This document shows, piece after piece, positions 33,549-44,092 of a DNA stretch of 64,000 bases. Location of the stretch: positions 1-64,000 of the forward strand of contig NZ_JAOPHP010000002.1 of the NCBI RefSeq assembly GCF_025515455.1, written 5' to 3'. Both the position numbers and the translations under genes were made by a program. This DNA is from Mycoplasma sp. CSL7503-lung. Lineage in GTDB: Bacteria > Bacillota_I > Bacilli_A > Mycoplasmatales > Metamycoplasmataceae. Position 1 is the first letter of the stretch. Each line of letters begins with the position of its first letter. The notes under the pieces are model-generated. The model was not told where the DNA came from. It did not search any database and saw only the letters and a list, made by a program, of their open reading frames with translations.

Positions 33549-33938
33549 TTATTTTTTTGCACGTTCACGTTTTAAAATTCTTTTTGGTGGTCTTGTACCG
33601 TTGTGTGGAACTGGTGTTACATCTTTAACTTCAGTAACTGTAATTCCAGCAACTTCGATTTGTTTTCTAGCTGCATCTTTACCAGCACCTAAACCTTTTA
33701 ATTCAACTTTAACTGTTTTAATTCCGTGTTCTTTAGCAGCTTCTGCTGCTGCTTGAGCTGCTAAACCAGCAGCATAAGGAGTTTTTTTCTTAGTTCCTTT
33801 GTAACCGATGCTTCCTGCAGAAGATCAAGCAATAACATTACCATTTTCATCAGCAAATGTAACAATGGTATTTTGGTTTGTAGAATGTATGTGTGCTACA
33901 CCACTAACAATATTTTTCTTTTTAGTTTTACGAGCCAT
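33549..33938 (-). CDS. rpsK: 30S ribosomal protein S11
   Basis: A platform protein of the small subunit, 129 residues, normal length. It includes the typical block [21 protein letters not shown] and the C-terminal [11 protein letters not shown] and [14 protein letters not shown]. Start at 33938, 2 nt after the rpsM stop. Confidence 0.97.
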
Positions 33939-33940
33939 TA

Positions 33941-34309
33941 TTATTTACCTTTCTTTCCTGCTACTGTTTTTCTTGGACCTTTACGTGTACGTGCATTTTT
34001 TTGTGTAGATTGTCCACGTACTGGTAAACCTTTACGGTGTCTTATACCACGGTAGCTTTTGATTTCCATTAAACGTTTAATGTTTAATGTTACTTCTCTA
34101 CGTAAATCACCTTCTGTTACATAATTTTTAGCGATTTCACGAATTTTAGATAATTGATCTTCATGTAAGTCTTTTACTCTTGCGTTTTCATCAATTCCTG
34201 CTTGTGCACAAATTTCTTGTGCTGTTGATTTACCAATTCCATATATGTATGTAAGCGATATAACAACACGTTTATCGTTAGGAATTTCAACGTTTAAAAT
34301 TCTAGCCAT
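33941..34309 (-). CDS. rpsM: 30S ribosomal protein S13
   Basis: A head protein of the small subunit, contacting the P site tRNA and 5S-linked L5, 122 residues. [19 protein letters not shown] starts it and [21 protein letters not shown] ends it, as in the family. It lies between rpmJ and rpsK. Confidence 0.97.
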   Translation of the reverse strand: MARILNVEIPNDKRVVISLTYIYGIGKSTAQEICAQAGIDENARVKDLHEDQLSKIREIAKNYVTEGDLRREVTLNIKRLMEIKSYRGIRHRKGLPVRGQSTQKNARTRKGPRKTVAGKKGK

Positions 34310-34328
34310 ATTTTCCCTTTCTTAAATA

Positions 34329-34442
34329 TTAACCTTGTCTTTGTTTGTGTTTTGGTTGAACACAAATTACACGGTTAATTCCTCTACGTTTGATAATTTT
34401 ACAATCTTTACAGATTTTTTTAACACTTGCTCTAACTTTCAT
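34329..34442 (-). CDS. rpmJ: 50S ribosomal protein L36
   Basis: A 37-residue protein, [16 protein letters not shown]..., with the zinc ribbon formed by Cys11, Cys14, Cys27 and His32. It is of the zinc-binding type. It is easily missed because of its size; it sits between infA and rpsM as in the classical alpha operon. Confidence 0.95.
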   Translation of the reverse strand: MKVRASVKKICKDCKIIKRRGINRVICVQPKHKQRQG

Positions 34443-34459
34443 TTTGTATCTCCTCGATT

Positions 34460-34675
34460 TTATTTATGACGATACACAATGCGACCTTGAGTTAAGTCGT
34501 AAGGACTCATTTCAACATCAACTGTATCACCTGGTAAAATTCTAATATGATTAACTCTCATTTTTCCAGAAATGTGAGCTTTAATTGTTAAACCATTTTC
34601 AAGTTCAACAGTATATAAATCTGTTGTATGAGCTTCTTTTACAACAGCTTTTATTTTTAATCCGTCTTTAGCCAA
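34460..34675 (-). CDS. infA: Translation initiation factor IF-1, TTG start
   Basis: IF-1 binds the A site during initiation. The 71-residue form starting at TTG 34675 ([16 protein letters not shown]..., read as Met) matches the family, which is about 72 residues and starts MAK. A longer frame from an ATG at 34711 would overlap map by 35 nt and add 12 unrelated residues. AAAGGA lies 8 nt before the TTG, and the map stop is 1 nt upstream, which supports coupling. The oligonucleotide-binding fold is plain. Confidence 0.9.
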   Translation of the reverse strand: MAKDGLKIKAVVKEAHTTDLYTVELENGLTIKAHISGKMRVNHIRILPGDTVDVEMSPYDLTQGRIVYRHK

Positions 34676-34676
34676 A

Positions 34677-35423
34677 TTAAATTCCTTTCGTAAGAATAAC
34701 ACCTTTTCCATTTTTAATTAAAACAGTGTGTTCATAATGAGCTGTATTAGTACCATCTTCACTAACGACTGTTCACCCATCATTTTTAATATAAATATTT
34801 TTTGATTGAGTTATCATAGGTTCAATACAAATAACCATTCCATCTTTTAATAATGGACCAGTACCTGCATGTCCTGAATTAAAAACATCTGGATCTTGGT
34901 GTAATTTTTTACCAATACCATGACCACAAAATTCGGATGGTGTATATAATTTATTTTTTTTAATGTAACGTCCTATTGCATAAGATATATCTCCTACACG
35001 TGCTCCTGGTTTGATAGCTGCGACACCCGCTTCAAAAGCGCCCTTAGCTACATTAATTAATTTTTGGTCTATTTCTGATATTTTGCCAACACCTTTTGTG
35101 AAAGCACTATCACTATGATAACCTTCTCAAATACATCCAAGATCGACGCTAACTAAATCGCCTTCTTTTACGACTCTTTTAGAAGGAATACCATGGATCA
35201 ATTCTTCATTTACAGATATACAAGCTGTAGCAGGAAAACCATATAACCCTTTAAAGGATAATTTTGCTCCCCTTTTTTTAATTTCTTTACAAGCTAATTG
35301 ATCAATCTCTTCTAAAGAAACTCCTGGTCTTATGAAGTCTCAAAGTATTTGTTTTACTTCCGCCAAGATTTGACAACTTTTAGTAATTTTTTTTATTTCA
35401 TTTTCTTTTAAAATTTGAATCAT
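34677..35423 (-). CDS. map: Type I methionine aminopeptidase
   Basis: The enzyme removes the initial Met from new proteins; 248 residues, normal size. Metal ligands are in the blocks [19 protein letters not shown] (two Asp), [13 protein letters not shown] (His), CIEPMI (Glu) and HYEHTVL (Glu). The start at 35423 follows GGAGAA. It lies between adk and infA, the usual Firmicutes order. Confidence 0.96.
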
Positions 35424-35439
35424 AAATTCTCCTTAAATG

Positions 35440-35470
35440 TATAAAAAATATAGATACCAAAAGTATCTAA
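35440..35470 (-). terminator. Hairpin between adk and map
   Basis: TAGATAC/GTATCTA stem with a 5-nt loop and a T-rich tail on the minus strand. It may act as a partial terminator inside the secY operon. Confidence 0.5.
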
Positions 35471-35484
35471 ATTTTAACAAAATT

Positions 35485-36123
35485 TTATAAAATTCCAAGT
35501 ACTTTTTTTGCTACTTGTTCTGGAGTTAAACTTCCATCAACTACTTTTAATTCATTCATCCCTATATAGTAGTCTAATAACGGTTTTGTTTGTTCTTGGT
35601 AAATTTTTAATCTATTTACTATTTTTTCTTCAGTATCATCATTTCTTATTATCAAGTCAGCACCATCTAAGTCACATTTTCCTGCTACTTTACTTGGTTT
35701 AAATTTAATATGGTAACCTGTTCCGCACTTAGAGCATGTTCTTCTTCCGCCAAGACGTTCTAAAACGACGTCCTGAGTAACTCTTATTTCAACTACATCA
35801 AACTCGAATTCTTTTAAACTCTTTAAATACTCAGCTTGTTGCACTGTTCTTGGATAACCATCTAAAATAAAATATTTACCTTCATTTTTTAATTTGCTTA
35901 TAGCATTAAATACTATTTCATTGGTTATTTCGTCTGGAACATATCCTCCAGAATTAACATATTCTTGAACTTTTAATCCTAATGTTGTTTTATTCTTTAT
36001 TTCTGTTCTAAAAATATTACCAGTTGATAAATGAACTAAATTAGTTTCTTTTGTTATTAACTCCGCTACTGTACCTTTTCCAGCACCAGGTTGACCCATA
36101 AAAATTAAATTTTTTGTTATCAC
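35485..36123 (-). CDS. adk: Adenylate kinase, GTG start
   Basis: The enzyme interconverts AMP, ADP and ATP; 212 residues. P-loop GQPGAGKGT is at residues 10-18 and DGYPRTVQQAEYL is the AMP-binding block. The lid carries a CSKCGTGYH...KCDLDGAD zinc site of the Cys3-Asp type. The start is GTG (36123), with AAGGA 5 nt upstream, and it overlaps the secY end. Confidence 0.95.
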   Translation of the reverse strand: MITKNLIFMGQPGAGKGTVAELITKETNLVHLSTGNIFRTEIKNKTTLGLKVQEYVNSGGYVPDEITNEIVFNAISKLKNEGKYFILDGYPRTVQQAEYLKSLKEFEFDVVEIRVTQDVVLERLGGRRTCSKCGTGYHIKFKPSKVAGKCDLDGADLIIRNDDTEEKIVNRLKIYQEQTKPLLDYYIGMNELKVVDGSLTPEQVAKKVLGIL

Positions 36124-37532
36124 AATAATCCTTCATCTACATTGTTTACATCGTTAATATCATTAATATCTCTCGATAGACGTTTTGCTTTTGCTAAACG
36201 CATTGTTTTTCTTCTTGCTTTAAGTTGATCTAAAGTTTCAATGCTTGTAGAAACTAAAATCATTAACCCTGTACCACCAAAAGCAATACTTTGAGGAAGA
36301 ATACCTGCCATTATTTGTACAAATTGCATACTTCCTAAAATCAATAAATAAATTGAAGAAAATACACTTAATCTAAAAACTGTACCTATTAAATAATCTT
36401 GAGTTTCTTCTCCTGGTCTAAGACCAGGTATAAAAGTTGAATTTTTTGTAAAATCTTCGGCTATTTTATCTACTTTAGATTGTTGAATTCCCATTAATAA
36501 AGAAAATACTCAAACAATAACAACTAATAAAGTAAATCCTACAGGTTGTGTAAATTGAAGATTAGTATTAATTCATTGTTTTGCAATACTTGTCTCAGGA
36601 AGCAAGTTAGCAATCATGGTCGGGAATGATAAAACCATCATAGCAAAAATAATTGGCATAATTCCTGCTGGATTAACTTTAATAGGTAATTTCCCCATTT
36701 CCTTACGGTTTCTTGAACGCCCTGCTCCAACTTGTTGAATTGGAATATGACGTTCCGCTACATAAAATATAGCAATTATCAAAATGGTTAATAGATAAAC
36801 ACTAAAATATGTAACTACATCAATTATCCCGGTCATAACACCACTCGAACCGTTACCACCAATATAATATTCAACAGCATTTTTAAATTGATATGGTAAT
36901 CTAGCAGCTATACCAGTAAAAATAATTAAACTAGTTCCGTTTCCTATACCTTTGTTAGTTATTTGTTCAGAAATAAATAATGCAACCAAAGATGCAGATG
37001 TTAAAATAATTGGAATTATAAAGTATATTAGAGTAGATTCACTCAAAATATCTGTTCCAACAATTTCAATAAAACCTCTTGTTCCTTGTGCTGATAATGA
37101 TTTAACTAAAAAAACAGCCTGAGGGTAAGCTATAACCAAAGTAACTAAACGAGTAATGATATTTATTTTTCTACGACCTTGCGGACCACTTTGGCTTAAT
37201 TTATGAATCGGCAGAAAAATTTTAGATTGCAAAATCATCATAATCAATGATGCATTAATAAATGGACTTATCCCTAATGCAAAAAGTGAAAATTGTCTTA
37301 AACCTCCACCACCTATTAAATTTAAAGTATTTAAAAATGAATTTTCTGAAAGTTGATTTTGATTTTGAATTCTAATAAAAGGAGCTGTAAGAGAAGTTCC
37401 TAAAATAAAAATAATCAAAAATAATAATGTAAAAATTCCTTTTTTTAGTAATTCTTTTGTTTTTCAAAAAGAAATTCATGATTTTGAAAAGGTTCTAAAA
37501 CCACGTCTTATATATAATATTAAACTATCCAA
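36117..37532 (-). CDS. secY: Protein translocase subunit SecY, TTG start
   Basis: The pore of the secretion channel, ten membrane helices, 471 residues. It includes GISPFINASLIMMIL and the IPIQQVGAGRSRNR loop. No ATG lies upstream of the first membrane helix in frame. The best start is TTG 37532, with AGAGGT 5 nt upstream. The end is TTG TGA TAA, so with TGA as Trp the true stop is TAA at 36117-36119. It is the first gene of its unit, detached from the S10/spc cluster, and diverges from trmL. Confidence 0.93.
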
Positions 37533-37768
37533 TGTTACCTCTTTTTTGTATTTTAATTATATAAAATTTTTCTATTTTTACAATTATTAAATTTAGTCAA
37601 TATATTTCCGTAAATAACCTCTATTAATATTTTTTTATATAAAAAATTAAAATCTAAATTTAAATTTAGTAAAAAGAAGATTTAAAACACATAATATCAT
37701 ATATTTTTATGCACTAAAAATAATAAAAAATATATAATTAAAATAATATATTAATAAAAGGAGAAAAA

Positions 37769-38302
37769 ATGATTAATATTGTACTTTACCAACCTGAAAT
37801 TTTTCCAAATACAGGTAATATTATTAGAACTTGTTTTGCTTTAGGTATGAAATTGCACATCATCAAACCAACGAGTTTTGATTTGCACCCAAAATATTTA
37901 AAAAGATACGGGGCAGGCAGAATGCTTTCTGATATTAGACATGAAATACACTCATCTTATGAAGAATTTGCAAAAAAATATCATGATAAAAACATTTACT
38001 ATATAACAAGATATGGATTAAAAAATTATACTGAAGTAAATTATAAAAATGCATTTAACCAAAATAAAGAAATTTGATTAATGTTTGGTAGAGAATCAAC
38101 TGGTATTGACAAAAAAATTTTAAAAAATAATATTGATAATTGTTTAAGAATACCTATGGTTTCTGCAATGAGATCAATTAATTTAGCAAATTGTGTTTCT
38201 ATCCTAGGATTTGAAGTTATGAGACAATTAGACTTTAAAGACTTATCATTATTTGAAGTAGAAAAAGGGAAAGATTTTCTAATTGAGAATGATTTTAAGT
38301 AG
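37769..38302 (+). CDS. trmL: tRNA (cytidine/uridine-34-2'-O)-methyltransferase TrmL
   Basis: A SPOUT-class methyltransferase acting on the wobble base of tRNA-Leu, 177 residues, normal size. NTGNIIRTC is at about 14-22. The knot region holds LMFGRESTGI and RIPM...SINLANCVSI. One TGA-encoded Trp lies at 38078. A GGAG ribosome binding site precedes the ATG. It is the first gene of a plus-strand run that reaches the aminopeptidases. Confidence 0.92.
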
Positions 38303-39011
38303 TAGACAAAATCCTAAAATTAAATTTTTAAAAAAATTACTTGATAAAAAATACAGAAGAGAAAATAATAAATTTTTAGTTTTTGGTTACCATTTAGTAG
38401 AGGAAGCTAAAAATGCTGGAATCATTGAAGAAATTTTTGAAATACCTGGAAGTGAAAAATATAAAAATTCAACATTAATTGAAAAACATTTAATAGACTA
38501 TATCTCGCCAACAAAAACCACTCAACCTATTTTTGCTATATGTAATAGTAAAAAAATTAGAAATATTAAAAAAAATAAAGTAATTTTGCTAAATAATGTT
38601 CAAGATCCAGGAAATATTGGGACTATCTTCAGGTTAGCAAAAGCTTTTGATTTTGACACTGTTATAGTAGAAAATACAGATCCTTACAATGATAAAATAA
38701 TACGTTCATCACAAGGAGCAATGTTTTCAATAAATATAATAGAAACCAAAAATGGTTTAAGTACACTTGAAAAATTTAAGAAAAATGGATTTAAAATTTA
38801 TGGAACACTTTTAGATAAAAAATCAACAAAACTCAATGATACACCTTTTGATAATGAAAATATAGTTGTTATTTTTGGAAACGAAGGAAGTGGAATTGAA
38901 AAAAATATGATCAATTTACTTGATCAAAAAGTGTATATACCAATTAGTTTTGAAAGTTTAAATGTATCTATGAGTGCTGCGATAATTTTAAATAAAATAA
39001 GAAATGGATAA
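38289..39011 (+). CDS. SpoU/TrmH-family RNA 2'-O-methyltransferase
   Basis: A 240-residue SPOUT methyltransferase of the TrmH/RlmB type. An N-terminal substrate-binding domain (1 to about 85) precedes NVQDPGNIGTIFRLAKAF, VIFGNEGSG and VYIPISFESLNVSMSAAIIL, the three SpoU motifs. The ATG at 38289 was chosen over a TTG 6 nt upstream. It overlaps the trmL end by 14 nt. The RNA target is probably 23S rRNA, but this is inferred from the family. Confidence 0.88.
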   Translation: MILSSRQNPKIKFLKKLLDKKYRRENNKFLVFGYHLVEEAKNAGIIEEIFEIPGSEKYKNSTLIEKHLIDYISPTKTTQPIFAICNSKKIRNIKKNKVILLNNVQDPGNIGTIFRLAKAFDFDTVIVENTDPYNDKIIRSSQGAMFSINIIETKNGLSTLEKFKKNGFKIYGTLLDKKSTKLNDTPFDNENIVVIFGNEGSGIEKNMINLLDQKVYIPISFESLNVSMSAAIILNKIRNG

Positions 39012-39014
39012 ATA

Positions 39015-39293
39015 ATGAACAAAAAAAATAATTTTAAGATTTTAGAGTATATCCAAAATGTCAATATTCCAATAACATTAAAAGGTTATAGTACTTTTGA
39101 AATTGATAAACTATTAGAAAAAATTTATTCAGAAATTAGTATTTTGTTAAAAGACTTGGAAATTGAACAAAAGCAAAAAGAAGAATTAGAAAAAGAATTA
39201 ACTAAAATTCAAACAAAAAAAGAACAATTAGAATTCGATTTAATCAGATTAAAAACACAATTATCTGATATTAAAAAAGGAAAAAATGAATAA
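39015..39293 (+). CDS. DivIVA-like coiled-coil protein
   Basis: A 92-residue protein. An N-terminal block, ITLKGYSTFEIDKLLEKI, resembles the DivIVA/GpsB lipid-binding domain (F...GY...EVD.FL). A coiled coil rich in Glu, Lys and Leu fills residues 45-92. It starts 3 nt after the methyltransferase stop and overlaps rbgA by 8 nt. A role in membrane or division-site organisation is possible. Confidence 0.6.
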   Translation: MNKKNNFKILEYIQNVNIPITLKGYSTFEIDKLLEKIYSEISILLKDLEIEQKQKEELEKELTKIQTKKEQLEFDLIRLKTQLSDIKKGKNE

Positions 39294-40140
39294 CGAAAAC
39301 GAAAAAGAATATAATAATTTAATTAACTGATATCCTGGACACATGGCAAAAGGGATTCGAGAAATAAAAGAAAACGCAACACTTGCAGATATTTTTATTG
39401 TTGTATTAGATGCAAGATGTCCAATTAGCTCCTATAATGAAGATTTTGATAAAATTGCTCCTCAAAAACAAAGATTATTCATAATAACCAAAAGTGATTT
39501 AATGGATCAAAGTAAAAAAGATGCAATTACAAAAAGATTTAAAGGTGAACATATTCTTTGATTAGATTTAAGAAAAAATAAATCAAAGAATATAATTTTA
39601 AAAAAACTTAAATCAATGAGCCAAGAGCGAATCGAAAGAAACAAATCAAAAGGTCTAATACAAACAAAAATAAAATCATTTGTTGTTGGCATACCAAATT
39701 GCGGTAAATCTACTTTAATAAACTTAGTTTCTCCAACTTCAAAATTAAAGGTAGCAAATTATCCTGGTGTTACAACTAAACAAAAATGAGTTGTCAATGG
39801 AGAATTTTTATTTTTAGACACGCCAGGTATATTACTGCCTAAATTTCACGACCAGGAAGTTGCTATTAAGTTACTAGCAATCGGTTCAATTAAAAGCGAA
39901 AATTTTGGTAGAGAATTTGTTGCTACAAAAATTTGAGCACTTTTATCAAAATACTATCCAAACATAATTGAAAATTGAGGACTAAAACCTTCTTTTGACG
40001 ATAAAGAAATTTATTCATTATTTCACGATTATGCAATCAAATTTAATTTTTATAAAGAAAAAGGTAAACTAGATTTAGAAAAAGCGCAAAATCATTTTAT
40101 ACAATTTGTGAAAAATATGTCAGGCGTAACTTTTGATTAA
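39286..40140 (+). CDS. rbgA: Ribosome biogenesis GTPase RbgA (YlqF)
   Basis: A GTPase for late assembly of the 50S subunit, 284 residues. The motifs come in circularly permuted order: G4 TKSD (about 66-69), G1 GIPNCGKST (about 130-138), G3 DTPG (about 177-180). The beginning NWYPGHMAKG is typical. Several Trp residues are TGA, so the gene appears in pieces under the standard code. The ATG overlaps the end of the DivIVA-like gene. Confidence 0.94.
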
Positions 40141-40156
40141 ACCAATTTTTTAGCCA

Positions 40157-40525
40157 ATTACATACGAAATTAAGAAATCTAGTTTTATTTCTTATATTTT
40201 TAGGTTTGATTCAAAAACAGAATTAAAAAATATCTTAAACCAATTAAAAAAGGAACATAAAAAATCAAGACATATTTGTTATAGTTATATAATAAATAAT
40301 GATGGTGTCGAATCAGGAGGTTTTAGTGATGATGGTGAGCCTAAAAACACTGCTGGTAAACCCATGTTTGAACTAATGCGGATAAAAAATATTTCGAATG
40401 TATTAGTTATCGTGGTTAGATATTTCGGAGGCATAAAACTAGGTGCCGGCGGACTAATTAAAGCATATAGAATATCTAGCTCGCAAGCAATAGACAAATA
40501 TTTAAAGGAGATAAAAAATGATTAA
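40157..40525 (+). CDS. IMPACT/YigZ family protein, N-terminal domain only, no normal start codon
   Basis: The frame gives the IMPACT domain: EIKKSSFISYIF, KKEHKKSRHICYSYII, SDDGEPKNTAGKP and VVRYFGGIKLGAGGLIKAYR. It closes at TAA 40523, overlapping pepA. The usual second domain (about 80 residues) is absent. A TAG in frame at 40151 is followed by no ATG, GTG or TTG before the domain begins. The best start is ATT 40157, giving 122 residues and lacking about 8 residues of the usual beginning. It may be translated from ATT, or be a slightly damaged gene. Confidence 0.6.
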   Translation: MTYEIKKSSFISYIFRFDSKTELKNILNQLKKEHKKSRHICYSYIINNDGVESGGFSDDGEPKNTAGKPMFELMRIKNISNVLVIVVRYFGGIKLGAGGLIKAYRISSSQAIDKYLKEIKND

Positions 40526-41888
40526 ATTAATCAAAAAAAATACAAGTAAAAATCAAGTTTTAAAACCTGCATTTGAAGGAAAAGAATTCCCTAAATTTAT
40601 AACAAAGAAAAATTTTGCTTTAACTGAAGACTTAGAAAGCAAAATTTCATACGTGTTTTTTGATAAAGAACACCAAACAGTAGATACTTTAGCTGATTTT
40701 GTATTAAATTTTGCATCTTCACACAAAAGAAGTTATGAAATTTCATTATCAGACTTTTTAGGTGTGTACGAAATGAAAACACTTTTAAGAACTTTTATTC
40801 TTAAAACATATTTTGCAAAAGCAAAATTATTTAAAAAATCTATAGAAACAGAAAAAGAAGAAAAAGAAAAATTATTCTTAATTTTAGACGAAGAATCTCA
40901 AAAAGAATTCGCTTCACTAAATAAAAAACTTTTTGTGTTGGCTGAAAATATTCAAAAAACAAGAAATTTACAAATTATGCCAGAAAACTTTTTAAATTCT
41001 GAACAATTAGCTTCAGAAATCACAAAGGATTTTAGTGGTATTCCCGATTTAACAATTGATGTTTTAACTAAAAAAGAAATACAAGAATTAGGAATGGGTC
41101 TATTATTATCAGTGAATAAAGGAAGCACACATGAACCAAGAGTTGTTGTAGTTAAATATAATGGTAATCCTAAATCTAAAGAAAGCATTTCAATAGTCGG
41201 AAAAGGAATTACTTTTGACACAGGTGGAGTAAACACAAAAGGTTACTACATGGACGGTATGAAATATGATATGTCAGGTTCTGTAATTAGTGCCTATGCA
41301 GTAAAAACATTAGCTCAATTACAAGCTAAAGTTAACGTTTCTGCAATTATGGCAATAACAGATAATAGAATCAACTCAGATGCATCATTACCTGAGAATG
41401 TTTATCGTTCAATGAGTGGTAAATGAGTAGAAGTAGTCGATACAGACGCTGAAGGTCGTTTAGTTTTAGCTGATGGAATTTACTATGCAGCAGAAAAATT
41501 AAAACCTACAACAATTATTGATGTTGCTACATTGACTGGATCTATTTTAACAGCTTTAGGTAACGTTTATACAGGTATCTGAAGTACAAATGATGAAAAA
41601 TGAGAAAAATTTGAATCTGCTTCTAAAGAAGCTAACGAAAAAGTTTGAAGAATGCCACTTCATGAAGATTACAATAAAGGAAATAAAGGATCAAAAGTTG
41701 CTGATTTAGCTAACTGATCAAAAGCAGTTCGTCCAGATTCAAGTCAGGCAGCAATGTTCTTAAAAGAATTTACAAAAGATATTGATTTTATTCATTGTGA
41801 TGTTGCTGGTACAGCAGATAGAAGCGGAGAACCTCAAGGTGAATTAATTTCAACATTGGTTGAATTTGCACTAAAATATCAAAATTAA
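40518..41888 (+). CDS. pepA: Leucyl aminopeptidase (M17), copy 1
   Basis: A cytosolic two-metal aminopeptidase that releases amino acids from peptide N-termini, 456 residues. [10 protein letters not shown] carries the first Lys and Asp ligands, MKYDMSG the second Asp and DTDAEGRL the Asp, Glu and catalytic Arg. The family usually has FDSGG and NTDAEGRL; this copy has FDTGG and DTDAEGRL. It is followed directly by a second copy (41942). It suits peptides imported by Opp and cut by PepF. Confidence 0.93.
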
Positions 41889-41941
41889 TACAAAAAGTTG
41901 TAAAATTTAAACTATATATTAAATATCAGAAAGGAAATATT

Positions 41942-43321
<1,380 letters not shown>

Positions 43322-43328
43322 TTTAACA

Positions 43329-43892
43329 ATGAAGAAATCAAAGAATGCTTTTGAATTAGAAATCGAGTTTAATGCTTTTGAATTAGAATCAAGAAATACA
43401 TTATCATACGTTAATGATATGATAATTGATAAAATAATAAAAAAAAGTGATAAAAATGGTCTATGTTCTTTCATTATATCAAAATGATATAGAATAAAAT
43501 ATGACCGATCATTTGATATAATTAAAATTTTATTTTATTGTATTCATATTGGAATCTTATCTTACTTACTAGTTATGATTTTTTTCTTAGATTTAGGTAA
43601 CATTTGAAAATTTTTTAATAATTTTTTTATTGCTCCAATAATTGGTATATATATTAATAAAGTGATATCTATCGTAACCTCGTCAAAATGAGTTAAAGAA
43701 AATAAAATAAATATAATTAAATATATCTTAAAGAAAAATATAATTAATGTTGAAATTAAATTTGATAATAATTTAAAAAAACAATTGAATGATGTTAAAA
43801 AATTTATTGATACATTACAAGAAAACATAAATAAAAAATATGGCTTCGATTCTATAGGAGAACTGAATATAAAAATAAAAGATGATGTGTAA
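43329..43892 (+). CDS. Small membrane protein with repeated NAFELE motif
   Basis: A 187-residue protein, visible only when TGA is read as Trp. Its beginning contains NAFELEIEF and then NAFELESRN, a tandem repeat of about 9 residues. Two membrane segments lie at about 67-88 and 97-115. The C-terminal half (about 120-187) is Lys/Asn-rich and probably cytoplasmic. The start is 8 nt after the pepA copy 2 stop. No family was recognised. Confidence 0.6.
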
Positions 43893-43973
43893 AACATTTA
43901 AGACAAACTCCGCAAATTAAAAAACAAATTAATAATACACATACATTAACATAAAAATATTAATCAAAACTAT

Positions 43974-44019
43974 ATATCAAGTGCAAAATTTAAGTACTTG
44001 GTATTTTTATTATATCTTA
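43974..44019 (-). promoter_or_regulatory. Promoter-like element with inverted repeat, copy 2
   Basis: The minus-strand counterpart of the element at 71-116: TATAAT, then CAAGTAC-N9-GCACTTG. The two conserved blocks (23 and 13 nt) are identical to copy 1 and the gap is again 10 nt, although its sequence differs. A weak A/U hairpin with a T stretch follows about 45 nt downstream. No gene starts close enough to be its obvious target. Confidence 0.5.
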
Positions 44020-44053
44020 GTTGTTTCTAACTTTTTTGGATGCGAAATTATAA

Positions 44054-44088
44054 AGCAAAAAATCAAACCCTTTAAGGCTTGATTTTTA
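44054..44088 (-). terminator. Terminator after fusA
   Basis: AAAATCAA pairs with TTGATTTT with a GGC/CC core, T-rich on the minus strand, 5 nt after the fusA stop. Confidence 0.75.
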
Positions 44089-44092
44089 ACTT

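Noticed and set aside
34676-34711. ATG 34711 as the start of infA
   Set aside because: It would add 12 residues foreign to IF-1 and overlap map; the TTG at 34675 gives the normal family length and has a ribosome binding site.
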